From the NCBI GenBank assembly GCA_964630925.1, contig CAZVZK010000151.1:1-24358 (forward strand): a stretch of DNA of 24,358 nucleotides. Reading direction: 5' to 3'. The notes under the pieces are model-generated. The model was not told where the DNA came from. It was given only the letters and a program-made list of their open reading frames with translations, and did no database searches. This DNA comes from RGDT01 sp964630925 (lineage in GTDB: Bacteria > Planctomycetota > Planctomycetia > Gemmatales > Gemmataceae). Each line of letters starts with the position of its first letter. Position 1 is the stretch's first letter. A program made the position numbers and the translations under genes. Of this stretch, positions 8,540 through 17,286 are shown piece by piece.

Positions 8540-8652
8540 ATACCGGATCGGGTTGAATCGTTCCCTCCGGGCGACGCACATGCTGGCCGGGCCTGCGGCC
8601 CGGCGGCAGGCTGGCAGCCTGCCCTACGCAACGAATCAACGCGATACGGTAT
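8540..8652. repeat. Hairpin-rich spacer element bounded by imperfect inverted repeats
   Basis: The spacer 8466-8873 holds no gene I can support. Within it, arms 8540-8561 and 8631-8652 are inverted repeats (19 of 22 bases pair). Between them are two adjacent strong hairpins: GCCGGGCC-TGC-GGCCCGGC at 8586-8604 and GGCAGGCT-GGC-AGCCTGCC at 8605-8623. The second resembles a dispersed intergenic palindrome I associate with many GC-rich genomes. It could be a small non-autonomous mobile element or act as a terminator after the FAD gene. Further right there is only a short TGCAA triplicate at 8728-8742. Confidence 0.6.
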
Positions 8653-8873
8653 GATTGGGGCTGTCCTCCCTGAAGTGGGTAGGTGACCCCGGGCGGGATT
8701 TGCGTTGCAGGGGGGTGCCTGGGGGGGTGCAATGCAATGCAATGGTCCGACCACCGCCCTGGCCTCCTGGCGACACCGACGGCAGGGCGGGCCGGCGGTT
8801 CGGGGCTACTTGACCAAGGGCCCCCCAGCTCGCATCATGGCGTCATCCGCATTTCACCAACGGAGTGACCCGT

Positions 8874-11800
8874 ATGGCTTCACGTCTCATGTTCCTGGCG
8901 GGCGTCTGCGCCTGCCTCGCCGGCCCCGCACGCGCCGACGACACCATCCCCAAGGGCACGCCCCTGCTGCTCCAGAAGCCGGCCCTCTCCAAGACGCACA
9001 TCGTCTTCGGCTTCGCCGACGACCTGTGGATCGTCCCCCGCGCCGGCGGCGAGGCCACCCGCCTCACCACCGGGACCGGCGTCGAGACCGACCCGGTCTT
9101 CTCCCCCGACGGCAAGTGGATCGCCTTCACCGGCCAGTACGACGGCAACGATGACGTGTTCGTCGTGCCGGCCACGGGCGGCCAGCCGAAACGCCTCACC
9201 TACCACCCCGCCGGCGATCAGCCCGTCGGCTGGACGCCCGACGGCAAGCGCGTCCTGTTCCGCTCGTCGCGCGAGTCCTACGCCCGCTTCACGCGGCTGT
9301 ACACCATCGGCCTGGACGGCGGGGAGCCGGAGGCCCTGCCCCTTCCTCGCGGCGACCACGGCAGCTACTCGCCGGATGGGAAGTCGATCGCGTACGTCCC
9401 GTTCGTCAACTCGCGTAACAGCGCCGGCGCCTACGCCGCCTGGAAGCGGTACCGCGGCGGCCGCGCCCCGCAGGTGTGGCTCGCCGACCTGGGCGACTCG
9501 TCCATCACCAAGGTGCCACGCAAGGACAGCAACGACTGGAATCCGATGTGGGTCGAGGGCCGTGTCTACTTCCTGTCGGACCGCGACGGGCCGGTGTCGC
9601 TGTACGTGTACGACCCCGAGTCGAAGGACGTGAAGCGTCTGATCGACAACAAGGACATGGACATCAAGAACGCCTCGTCCGGCCCCGGCGGGATCGTCTA
9701 CGAGAAGCCGGGCGGCCTGTACATCCACGACATCAAGTCGGGCGAGTCGAAGGCGGTGCCGGTGAGCATCAAGGCCGAGCTGCCGGCGCTGCGTTCGCGC
9801 CTCGCCAAGGTGGGTGACCTGATCCAGAAGGGGGCGATCTCCCCGAGCGGCGCCCGCGTGGCCTTCGAGGCCCGCGGCGAGATCTTCACCGTGCCCGCCG
9901 CCAAGGGCGACACGCGCAACCTGACGAAGACGCCCGGGGCCGCCGAGCGTGACCCGGCGTGGTCGCCGGACGGGCAGCAGCTCGCGTACTTCTCCGACGT
10001 GTCGGGCGAGTACGAGCTGTTCATCGTCAAGGCGGCCGCCAACGGCAAGCCGGTCAAGGTGATCAAGCCCGGCGACGGGCCCTCTTTCTATTACTCGCCG
10101 GTGTGGTCCCCCGACGGCAAGCGGATCGCGTATGCCGACAAGCGTCTCAACCTGTGGATCGCCGACGTGGCGACGGGCAAGTCGGTGAAGGTGGACCGCA
10201 ACCCGTACACCGACTCGCGCATCTTCAGCTTCTCGTGGTCGCCGGACTCGCAGTGGCTGGCGTACACGAAGCAGCTCAAGAGCCACCTGTTCGCGGTGTT
10301 CGTGTACTCGCTGGAGACGAACAAGCCGCGGCAGGTGACCGACGGCATGGCGGACGCCGACCAGGTGGCGTTCGACCGGGGCGGCAAGTACCTGTACTTC
10401 ACCGCCAGCACCGACGTGGGCCTGGCCCGCGCCCCGCTGATGTCCACGATCCACATGCCGCAGACGCGCAGCGTGTACGTGTGCGTCCTCGACGGCGACA
10501 CCCCGTCGCCGCTGGCGCCGGAGAGCGACGAGGAGAAGCCCTCCACGCCGCCGACGCCGGCGAAGAAGGATGACGCCAAGCCCGGCGCGGTGAAGGTGAA
10601 GATCGACTTCGAGGACATCGACCAGCGCGTCCTGGCGCTGCCGATCCGCGCCCGCAACTACATCGGCCTGTTCGCCGGCAAGGCGGGGCAGTTGTACATC
10701 GCCGAGGGGCCGGAGGTGCAGCGGTACAGCGGCCCGCCGCCGGCGGCGGCGTTGTACCGGTGGGAGATGAGCAAGCGCAAGGCCGACCCGGTGTTGACCG
10801 GGCTCCAGGGCGTGGCGCTGTCCGAGAACGGCGAGAAGCTGCTGTACCGCCAGGCCGGCAAGTGGTTCCTCACATCCGCCGCCGCGGTCACGCCGGGTGC
10901 GGGCGCCCTGAACACCGACGCGATGGAGATGCGCATCGAGCCGCGGGCCGAGTGGCGGCAGATCTACAACGAGGTGTGGCGGCTGCAGCGCGACTTCATG
11001 TACGACCCCAAGCTGCACGGCCTCGACCTCGCGGCGATGAAGAAGAAGTACGAGGCGTTCCTGCCGGGCGTCACCACCCGGTCGGACCTGAATTACCTCT
11101 TCGACGAGATGCTGGGCAACCTGTGCCTGGGCCACGTCTACATCCAGGGTGGCGACAGGCCGAAGGTGACCGGCCCCAGGGGCGGCCTGCTCGGCTGCGA
11201 CTTCACCGTCGAGGACGGGCGGTACAAGATCAGCCGCATCTACCGCGGCGAGAACTACAACCCCGAGCTGCGTGCGCCGCTGACGCAGCCCGGCGCCCGC
11301 GTCAAGGAGGGCGAGTTCCTCCTCGCCATCGACGGCACCGACCTGAAGGGCACCGACAGCGTGTATCAGTTGCTGGAGGGCACGGCAGGCAAGTCGATCA
11401 CGCTCCGCGTCGGCCCGACGGCGGACGGCAAGGGCTCGCGCGAGGTGCAGGTGACGCCGACGGACAACGACATCCCGCTGCGGCACTTCGCCTGGGTGAC
11501 GGACAACCGCGCGAAGGTGACGAAGATGACCGACGGCAAGGTGGCGTACATCTACATCCCCAACACGCACGCCGCCGGCCAGGCCCGGTTCGTGCGCGAG
11601 TTCTACGCCCAGGTGGGCAAGGACGGGGCCATCCTCGACGAGCGTTACAACGGCGGCGGCTGGCTGGCCGACCAGGTGGTGGACCATTGCATCCGGCCCG
11701 TGCGCAACTACATCGCCGGGCGCGAGGGGGACGACGTGGTGATCCCGCGTGGCATCTTCGGGCCGAAGGCGATGATCATCAACGAGTCGGCGGGATCGGG

Positions 11801-12167
11801 CGGCGACTACATGCCGTACACGTTCCGGGAGGCGAAGGCGGGCAAGCTGATCGGCACGCGGACGTGGGGCGGGCTGGTGGGCATCGGCGGCTACCCGCCG
11901 CTGATCGACGGCGGCACGGTCACCGCGCCGCACTGGGCGTTGTGGTTCACGAACGGCAAGTGGGACGTGGAGAACAGGGGCGTGGCGCCGGACATCGAGG
12001 TCGAGACCGACCCGAAGCTGTGGCGTGCCGGCCGCGACCCGCAGCTCGAGAAGGCCGTCGAGGTGGTGATGGCCGAGCTGAAGGCCAACCCGGTGAAGCG
12101 TCCGAAGCGTCCGGCCTACCCGGACTACTTCAAGGGCGAGAAGGTGCCGGGGACGGGCGGCGGGTGA
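8874..12167 (+). CDS. Tricorn-like secreted serine protease
   Basis: A 1097-residue protein with a signal peptide (MASRLMFLAGVCACLAGPARA, cut before DD). Residues about 25-560 are two beta-propellers built of TolB/WD-like blades with repeated 'SPDGKxIAY' and 'WSPDGKRIAY' motifs. A Lys/Pro-rich linker follows near residues 550-570. A helical/C1-like part holds His754 in CLGHVY; a PDZ domain is at about 783-848; and an S41-type C-terminal protease domain carries Ser975 in NESAGSGGDY followed by GKLIGTRTWGGLVGIGG. This is the order found in tricorn protease, which trims peptides to short products. The ATG at 8874 is chosen because GGAG lies 8 bases upstream and it gives the signal peptide. Two positions differ from archaeal tricorn as I remember it (see findings). 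It ends before a terminator hairpin and converges on the next gene. Confidence 0.93.
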   Translation: MASRLMFLAGVCACLAGPARADDTIPKGTPLLLQKPALSKTHIVFGFADDLWIVPRAGGEATRLTTGTGVETDPVFSPDGKWIAFTGQYDGNDDVFVVPATGGQPKRLTYHPAGDQPVGWTPDGKRVLFRSSRESYARFTRLYTIGLDGGEPEALPLPRGDHGSYSPDGKSIAYVPFVNSRNSAGAYAAWKRYRGGRAPQVWLADLGDSSITKVPRKDSNDWNPMWVEGRVYFLSDRDGPVSLYVYDPESKDVKRLIDNKDMDIKNASSGPGGIVYEKPGGLYIHDIKSGESKAVPVSIKAELPALRSRLAKVGDLIQKGAISPSGARVAFEARGEIFTVPAAKGDTRNLTKTPGAAERDPAWSPDGQQLAYFSDVSGEYELFIVKAAANGKPVKVIKPGDGPSFYYSPVWSPDGKRIAYADKRLNLWIADVATGKSVKVDRNPYTDSRIFSFSWSPDSQWLAYTKQLKSHLFAVFVYSLETNKPRQVTDGMADADQVAFDRGGKYLYFTASTDVGLARAPLMSTIHMPQTRSVYVCVLDGDTPSPLAPESDEEKPSTPPTPAKKDDAKPGAVKVKIDFEDIDQRVLALPIRARNYIGLFAGKAGQLYIAEGPEVQRYSGPPPAAALYRWEMSKRKADPVLTGLQGVALSENGEKLLYRQAGKWFLTSAAAVTPGAGALNTDAMEMRIEPRAEWRQIYNEVWRLQRDFMYDPKLHGLDLAAMKKKYEAFLPGVTTRSDLNYLFDEMLGNLCLGHVYIQGGDRPKVTGPRGGLLGCDFTVEDGRYKISRIYRGENYNPELRAPLTQPGARVKEGEFLLAIDGTDLKGTDSVYQLLEGTAGKSITLRVGPTADGKGSREVQVTPTDNDIPLRHFAWVTDNRAKVTKMTDGKVAYIYIPNTHAAGQARFVREFYAQVGKDGAILDERYNGGGWLADQVVDHCIRPVRNYIAGREGDDVVIPRGIFGPKAMIINESAGSGGDYMPYTFREAKAGKLIGTRTWGGLVGIGGYPPLIDGGTVTAPHWALWFTNGKWDVENRGVAPDIEVETDPKLWRAGRDPQLEKAVEVVMAELKANPVKRPKRPAYPDYFKGEKVPGTGGG

Positions 12168-12206
12168 CGTGATCGGGCGAGCCGGGGCTTGCCCGGGGGT
12201 GACCGG

Positions 12207-12234
12207 AGGGGCGGGCGCGTAGGCGTCCGCCCCT
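12207..12234. terminator. Bidirectional terminator hairpin between convergent genes
   Basis: A 12-base-pair stem (AGGGGCGGGCGC / GCGTCCGCCCCT, one G-T pair) with loop GTAG sits 39 bases after the protease stop and just before the stop of the leftward epimerase gene. There is no U-tract on either side, so it may act as a rho-assisted or bidirectional stop. Confidence 0.65.
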
Positions 12235-12237
12235 CGC

Positions 12238-13194
12238 TCATTTCGCCCGCATCTCACGCCACCGGCGCACCAGATCGACGGCAGCCTCCGGCCAGGTCGT
12301 GAAGTCGAAGTGGAAGCCCGACGCCAGGAGTCTTCCCGGCACGACGCGGCGGCTCTTGAGGATCAGCTCCGTCTCCGTCCCCATGAAGAACGCCCCGGCC
12401 TCCAGCATCCACCGCGTCGCCGGCAGGCCGAGCCACGCGCCCAACGCCACGCGGAGCGCCCGCATGAAGTCGGCGTTCGGCAGCGGGCTCGGCGACGAGA
12501 CGTTCACCGGCCCTTCCAGCTCCGGATGCGCGATGAGCCAGTGGACCGCACGCACGAAGTCGGCCTCGTGGATCCACGAGACGTACTGGCGGCCGTCGCC
12601 GTTGGTGCCGCCGAGGCCCCAACGCACCAGGCCCGATAGCACGTCGAACACGCCGCCGGGGTCCGGACTCATGGTCATCGCCGCCCGCATCAACACCTTG
12701 CGGGTCCGCGGGGTGATCGCCTCCTCGGCTGCCCGCTCCCAGGCGCGGGCCACATCGATGCTGAAATTCCACGTGTCGGGTGCGCCCGGCTCGTCGCCGC
12801 CGAGGATGCCGGTGGCCTCGTCGTTCGGGGCGTCGAAGCGGTGGGCGTAGATGGTCGCCGTGCTGGCCTGGAGCCAGACCATCGGCGGGCGTGCGGCGCC
12901 GGCGAGGGCCTTCCCGACGGCGCGGGTCGAGGCGACACGCGAATCCATGATCTGCCGGCGGTTCTCGTCGGTGTAGCGGCAGTTGACGCTGCGCCCGGCG
13001 AGGTTGATCACCACGTCCGCGCCGTCGATCTCGGACGCCCAATCACCCACGGTCACCGCGTCCCAGCGCACGACACGCCACGGGGACTTACCGGGCGAAC
13101 GGCTGAGGACGACGACATCGTATCCTTCCCCGACGAAGGCGCGGGCGAGCAGCGTCCCCACCTGCCCCGTCCCGCCGGGGATGACGATCTTCAT
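12238..13194 (-). CDS. TIGR01777-type NAD(P)-dependent epimerase (SDR39U1-like)
   Basis: A 318-residue extended short-chain dehydrogenase-like protein. The nucleotide-binding motif PGGTGQVG is at residues 6-13. It is followed by VVVLSRSP (strand 2 with Ser-Arg, suiting NADP), DGADVVINLAGRSVNCRYT and DSRVASTRAVG, which are signatures of the YfcH/TIGR01777 family. VLMRAAMTMSPDPGGVF, QYVSWIHEADFVRAVHWL and a C-terminal domain ending in a short Trp/Arg-rich segment complete the family's layout. The reaction is not known for this family. The start at 13194 (MKIVIPG) has GGAGGG upstream. It lies 57 bases after the DUF1552 gene in the same direction, so the two may be co-transcribed. Confidence 0.93.
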   Translation of the reverse strand: MKIVIPGGTGQVGTLLARAFVGEGYDVVVLSRSPGKSPWRVVRWDAVTVGDWASEIDGADVVINLAGRSVNCRYTDENRRQIMDSRVASTRAVGKALAGAARPPMVWLQASTATIYAHRFDAPNDEATGILGGDEPGAPDTWNFSIDVARAWERAAEEAITPRTRKVLMRAAMTMSPDPGGVFDVLSGLVRWGLGGTNGDGRQYVSWIHEADFVRAVHWLIAHPELEGPVNVSSPSPLPNADFMRALRVALGAWLGLPATRWMLEAGAFFMGTETELILKSRRVVPGRLLASGFHFDFTTWPEAAVDLVRRWREMRAK

Positions 13195-13251
13195 GGCGCG
13201 GCCCTCCAGGGGCCGCAACCGCGAACACCGGCATCAGGGCAACAGTCCCGG

Positions 13252-14568
13252 TCAGATGTCGGCCAGCTTCTGTTTCGAGTCGCCGAACGCATCCAGCTTG
13301 ACGCCGGCCTTCTCCATGAGCGAAAGGTACAGGCTGCACATCCTCCGGTTCGGCTTCTTCAGGTAGTCGAGGACGCGGCCCGTCTTGATCGCCCCCCCGC
13401 CCTTGCCGAGCATCACGACGGGGAGCTGGTCGTTGTTGTGGTTGCCCGTCATCATGCTCGACAGGAACAGGACCATCGAGTTGTCGAGCAGCGTCCGCTC
13501 GCCCTCCTTGACCTCGTCGAGCTTCCTGGCGATGTACGCCACCTGCTCCGTGAAGAAGCGGTTGACCTTCAGCCAGTCGGCCCCGTCGGTGTGCGACAGG
13601 AGGTGGTGGATCATGTAATCGACCTTCAGGTGCGGGAAGCGCAGCGACGAGTGGTCGTTGTTCAGCTTGAGGGTGCAGACGCGGGTGGTGTCGGTGCGGA
13701 ACGCCAGGACGAGGATGTCGCACATGAGGCGCATATGCTGGTCAATGTCCTGTGGGATGCCGTCCACGGGCCGCCTCATGTCGGGCTTCGTGAGGGTGGG
13801 CCGCCAGCCCTGGACCTTGCCCGCCTTGCCGGCCTCGGCGATGCGCTGCTCGACCTCGCGGACGCTGGAGAGGTATTCGTCCAGCCGGCGCTGGTCGGCC
13901 TTGCTGACGGCGCGTTTCAGGCCCCTGGTGTCCTCCATGACGGCGTCGAGGACGGACTTGTCGGCGCGGCCCACCTCGTCGCGGAAGAGGCGGTCGAAGG
14001 CGAGGGCGGGGTACAGCTCGAGGGGCGTCGGCGTGGTGGCCGACGACCACGAGATGTGCGAGCTGTAGACCATCGAGTAGTTCTTGTGGATGGCCGAGAT
14101 CGACCCCTCGGTGCCGAGGACGAGGCTGGGCACCTTGGTCTGGCCCTTGTGGCGCTCGGCGAGGACCTGGTCGCAGGAGACGCCGGACTTGATCTCGCCG
14201 CCGTTGGCGAGGTGCGCCCCGGTGAGGAGGTTGCCGGTCTGGCACGAGTGGATGCCGCCGATCAGGGCCTCCTCGTTGTAGAGGCCGCGCAGGAAGGTCA
14301 ACTTCTCGCGGTGCGGGTGGAGCGGCTCCAGCACCTTGCCCAGCTCCATCTTCGCGCCTTCGCCCCTGGCCCACCACTCCTTGGAATGGAATCCGTTGCC
14401 GGAGAAGAGGACGGCGAAGCGGACGGGCGGCTCGGAGGACGCGCCCCTGGGCCTGTCGTCGCCCCAGACGGGGACGGACTCCAGCCACGGCAGGGCCATG
14501 GTGACGCCGAGGCCCTTGAGGAAGGTGCGGCGGGAGAGGGGCTGGGTGGGGCTGGTGGTGTCGTTCAT
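13252..14568 (-). CDS. DUF1552 protein, Tat-exported
   Basis: A 438-residue protein with a clear twin-arginine signal (LSRRTFLKGLGVTMALPWLE, residues about 12-31). The family's typical order follows: FAVLFSGNGFHSKEWW, LEPLHPHREKLTFLRGL, HSCQTGNLLTG, SGVSCDQVLAE, PSLVLGTEG, SHISWSSATTP and SMVLFLSSMMTGNHNNDQLP. DUF1552 proteins are frequent in planctomycetes and related bacteria and are often encoded beside DUF1592/DUF1588 cytochrome-type proteins. None is present here, so this copy is an orphan. The start at 14568 gives the full Tat signal. A fossil duplicate of its first codons lies at 15684-15725. Function unknown; periplasmic location expected. Confidence 0.93.
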   Translation of the reverse strand: MNDTTSPTQPLSRRTFLKGLGVTMALPWLESVPVWGDDRPRGASSEPPVRFAVLFSGNGFHSKEWWARGEGAKMELGKVLEPLHPHREKLTFLRGLYNEEALIGGIHSCQTGNLLTGAHLANGGEIKSGVSCDQVLAERHKGQTKVPSLVLGTEGSISAIHKNYSMVYSSHISWSSATTPTPLELYPALAFDRLFRDEVGRADKSVLDAVMEDTRGLKRAVSKADQRRLDEYLSSVREVEQRIAEAGKAGKVQGWRPTLTKPDMRRPVDGIPQDIDQHMRLMCDILVLAFRTDTTRVCTLKLNNDHSSLRFPHLKVDYMIHHLLSHTDGADWLKVNRFFTEQVAYIARKLDEVKEGERTLLDNSMVLFLSSMMTGNHNNDQLPVVMLGKGGGAIKTGRVLDYLKKPNRRMCSLYLSLMEKAGVKLDAFGDSKQKLADI

Positions 14569-14631
14569 GGCTTGGCGCCTGCCTCCGGATCGGGTTCGGC
14601 CGTTCGGGGTTGGTTGTCGCCGCACGCGGGC

Positions 14632-15630
14632 TCACGCCGGCGTCGGGGTGTCCTCGGTGAATAGCTCCTCGGTGGAGCCGATGACGGCGGCACGCCCCGC
14701 CAGCTCGACGAGACGTTCCGTGTCGTGGATCGCCTCCAGACGCCGCATCACCTCAGGCGGTGCGTGTCCGAATTTCCGATCCAGAACACGGCGGATCGCC
14801 CGCACGATGGCCTCCTGCTCGGTGATGTCGATCATGCTCCTGGCCATGTCTCCTGCCTCCTGACGCCTGGTGTGGCTGTTCTGCTCGACGAGGACGCGCA
14901 GGTCGTCGCGCGGGATATCGCCCCGACGTTGCATAACGTACAGCAGGGCGGCCCGCAAGACTTCCAGCGAGCGGACGTGGTCCGGCGCCCTCGCCGCGTC
15001 CAGGCGGCCCACGACGGCCCGCAGGACCCGCTCCAGCTCGGGACGCTCCTCGGCGGTGACTCGCATCACCGCCAGAAACTGCAGCCACAAGCCGCCCGCG
15101 AGGAGCGAGTCGGCGGTTTGCTCCGCCAGTTGCCAGTATAGCGGGCCCCAGTCCGGCGCGAGATGGCGCAACGTCTCCGGGCCGACGACGAGGTCGCGGA
15201 CCGTGCGGGGGGCGGCCCACGGCTCCCGGCCGGTGTGAAGGATGATCGGCAGCACGGGCGGCAGCATGAGTGGGCCGCGCGGCACGGGTCGCTGCTCCCA
15301 GGCCCGCCACCGGCGGTCCCAGAAGCCGGCCAGGTTGAACAGCGTGCGGAACGCGGAGACGGGGTCGTCCTGCGTCTGGTGCTCGATCATCACGCACACC
15401 AACACCGGCGTCGGTACCCCCTCGTGGCGCAGCGGGATCTCGCACAGCACGTCGGCCTCGCGCCCGCGCCAGTCGTCCGTGAAGAAGTCGCGCGACACGT
15501 CGTTCATCGCCGCGTAGTCGAAATGGTCGGCGAGATCGGGAACGCACGCGCGAAGGAAGTCGCGCAGGTTGGCCGGGTCGCGCAACGTGTCGCGCATCAC
15601 CCGGTCACCGAGCTGGCGCGGCGGACGCAT
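14632..15630 (-). CDS. Rpn-family PD-(D/E)XK nuclease / putative transposase
   Basis: A 332-residue protein. The nuclease core lies near the N-terminus: Asp60 in EADVLCEIPL, and Glu83-x-Gln85 in VMIEHQTQDDP. This D...ExQ pattern is the recombination-promoting nuclease (Rpn/YhgA) version of the PD-(D/E)XK fold. It is followed by AFRTLFNLAGFWDRRW and the helical C-terminal half common in these proteins (EEQ-like helices, ITEQEAIVRAIRRVLDRKFG). E. coli Rpn proteins cut DNA and promote RecA-independent recombination; whether this one moves itself is unknown. The start is ATG 15630 with GAGG 6 bases upstream; ATG 15597 (MRDTLRDP) is an alternative. A partial, decayed duplicate lies next to it. Confidence 0.88.
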   Translation of the reverse strand: MRPPRQLGDRVMRDTLRDPANLRDFLRACVPDLADHFDYAAMNDVSRDFFTDDWRGREADVLCEIPLRHEGVPTPVLVCVMIEHQTQDDPVSAFRTLFNLAGFWDRRWRAWEQRPVPRGPLMLPPVLPIILHTGREPWAAPRTVRDLVVGPETLRHLAPDWGPLYWQLAEQTADSLLAGGLWLQFLAVMRVTAEERPELERVLRAVVGRLDAARAPDHVRSLEVLRAALLYVMQRRGDIPRDDLRVLVEQNSHTRRQEAGDMARSMIDITEQEAIVRAIRRVLDRKFGHAPPEVMRRLEAIHDTERLVELAGRAAVIGSTEELFTEDTPTPA

Positions 15631-15683
15631 CAACGGCCTCGACAGGGGTGAGCCTGGGTGACACCGTGGCGCTTGCGGGGAGA

Positions 15684-15725
15684 GCGGCGGGAGAGGGGCT
15701 GGGTTGGGTTGGTGGTTTCGTTCAT
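15684..15725 (-). pseudogene. Fossil of the DUF1552 start
   Basis: Fourteen codons (MNETTNPTQPLSRR) match the start of the DUF1552 protein (MNDTTSPTQPLSRR). The bases upstream of the ATG (to about 15760) also match the real gene's leader, including CCTCCGGATCGGG. Similarity ends immediately after the twin arginines. It shows that a block running across the DUF1552/Rpn junction was duplicated. Confidence 0.8.
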
Positions 15726-15793
15726 GGCTAGGCGCCTGCCTCCGGATCGGGCTCGGCCAGGGGGGTGTGATCGTTGTCGCGTCAGGCGGGCGC

Positions 15794-16154
15794 TCAGGCC
15801 GGCGCCGGCGTGTCTACGGAGAACACCTGCAGGATGGAGCCGGTGACTGCGACACGGGCCACCGGCTGGACGAGGCGTTCGGTGTCGTGAATCGACTCCA
15901 TCCGCAGTATCACTTTAGGGGAGGCGTGCCCGAACTTCCGCCCCATCTGCTGCGAATCATCCGCACGAGCGCCTCCAGCTCGGTGATGTCCTGCGCGTTA
16001 CCGGGAGTCGTCCCTGCGCTCCATGACGTACGGCAGGGCGAGGCGAGACTCCCGGCGAGGGGACGTGGTCTGGCGCACGCGCCGCGTCCGGGCGGCCCGC
16101 GACGGCCCGCAGGACACACTCCGGCTCGGGACGCCCATCGGCGGGCGAACGCCT
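15794..16154 (-). pseudogene. Decayed partial copy of the Rpn nuclease gene
   Basis: Aligns with the 3' part of the intact Rpn gene (from its stop at 14632 up to about 15070), by eye at roughly three-quarters identity, but with internal gaps and frameshifts. Only the last part of the protein is represented (for example DITE-EA-VR-IR near 15950-15990); the nuclease core is absent. The upstream edge is fused to an amidohydrolase fragment at about 16152. Confidence 0.8.
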
Positions 16155-16412
16155 GCTGCATCACGGCCACGAAGCGCGAGCGGTCCTCCAGGATGCGGAT
16201 GTCCCCCAGCACGTCGCCGTCCACCACGAGGACGTCGGCCAGCTTCCCCGCCTCCAGCGTGCCGACCTCCTTCTCCCACCCGAGGATCTCCGCCCCCGTC
16301 CTGGTGGCGCACTTGATCACCGTCAGCGGGTCGAGGCCGACGTGCCGCACGAAGAAACTCAGCTCCCGCGCGTAGTCGCCGTGCGGGTTCCAGGCGAACC
16401 CTTATTCACCAA
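16155..16412 (-). pseudogene. Amidohydrolase 3' fragment, copy 1
   Basis: Encodes a close relative of the last quarter of the amidohydrolase at 17751: FAWNPHGDYARELSFF, VGLDPLTVIKCATRTGAEIL, EKEVGTLEAGKLADVLVVDG and RFVAVMQ. It has lost the true C-terminus after VMQ, where it runs into Rpn-derived sequence. It also has lost everything upstream of the active-site Asp region. An open frame passes through the junction but is a chimera without a plausible function. Confidence 0.85.
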
Positions 16413-16523
16413 CTCTGCAGAACTTCCTGACGCTGCTGTTCGGCTGCGCGGCCTGAGCTTGGACGACGTGGCCGGGGCCGCTACCCTGACTGCGGGGTGG
16501 CTGGCCTGTGGGGAGGGGAGAGC

Positions 16524-17282
16524 ATGACGGAGGCGGAGTGGTCGGACGGCACCGACCCAGTGAGACTTTTCACCTACCTCCGCCGCAGCAGGAGGTGCAG
16601 GCCGAGCCGGCGTCAGTTGCTCCTGCTTGCCTGCGCCTTCTGTCGAGGCCTGCCCGCCCTCCTGGGCGAGGGGTGCTTCTGCGCACCGGAAGCGCTTCAG
16701 GTGGTGGAGAAGGTCGCCGACGGCGATGCGACCGACGAGGAAGTCAGCGCAGCCTACGCCGCCCACGCCGCCGCGCAGGATTATTCGGGCGGCATCTTCA
16801 CGCCCGCGGAACGAGCCACCCTGTTGACCTCGGAATCGCTGGACGGCCGGGGCGCGACTTTCACGATCCCCCGCGCCGCTGAGGTGGCCTCCCAGGCGGC
16901 GCTCGCCACGGCACACCACGAGGTGACCGCGCGCTTCGGTCGGGCGTGGAAATCGCATGAAGGTGACCGGGCCGAAGCGATGCGTGAGTTACTCTCTGCC
17001 GCGAAAGCTGCCCAGTGCGACCTGATCAGAGAGGTGCTCGGCAATCCCTTCCGTCCCGCCTGCCTCGGATCTCTTTCCCTTTCGTCCCCGCTGCCGGTCG
17101 CACTGGCGGCCTACGAGCGTGTCCTGCCTGGCGGGCATCTGGACACCGTACGTCTCTCCGTCCTCGCCGATGCCCTGGAAGACGCCGGTTGCAGCGACTC
17201 CGATCTCCTCTCGCACCTGCGCACTCCCGGCCTGCATGTCCGGGGCTGCTGGGCGTTGGACCTGGTCCTGGGCAAGGAGTGA
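16524..17282 (+). CDS. Gemmataceae-type 'MTEAEW' protein of unknown function
   Basis: A 252-residue soluble protein. It opens with MTEAEWSDGTDPVRLFTYLR, then a Cys/Arg-rich helix (LLLLACAFCRGL), an Ala-rich helical middle (ATDEEVSAAYAAHAAAQ), QCDLIREVLGNPFRP, LSVLADALEDAGCSDSDLL and a conserved-looking end HVRGCWALDLVLGKE. I recognise this pattern as one repeated many times in Gemmata-like genomes; I know no function. The start at 16524 has GGGGAGGGG upstream. It is intact although surrounded by decayed fragments, and its stop lies only 5 bases from the stop of the facing amidohydrolase fragment. It may have arrived with, or hitch-hiked on, the local duplications. Confidence 0.8.
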   Translation: MTEAEWSDGTDPVRLFTYLRRSRRCRPSRRQLLLLACAFCRGLPALLGEGCFCAPEALQVVEKVADGDATDEEVSAAYAAHAAAQDYSGGIFTPAERATLLTSESLDGRGATFTIPRAAEVASQAALATAHHEVTARFGRAWKSHEGDRAEAMRELLSAAKAAQCDLIREVLGNPFRPACLGSLSLSSPLPVALAAYERVLPGGHLDTVRLSVLADALEDAGCSDSDLLSHLRTPGLHVRGCWALDLVLGKE

Positions 17283-17286
17283 CGGC

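Noticed and set aside
8728..8742. Microsatellite (TGCAA three times)
   Set aside because: Too short to be more than chance; no gene affected.
8880..12257. A very long open frame (about 1125 codons) antisense to the tricorn gene
   Set aside because: It is Arg/His/Val-rich with no recognisable motif and mirrors the GC-rich third positions of the real gene. The tricorn frame has clear domains and a signal peptide.
12841..14664. Rightward frame of about 600 codons across the epimerase/DUF1552 genes
   Set aside because: Antisense shadow; it spans two unrelated real genes and the gap between them.
15910..16350. 146-codon leftward open frame across the Rpn/amidohydrolase join
   Set aside because: A chimera of two fragments partly in the wrong frame, without its own start context; treated as pseudogene sequence.
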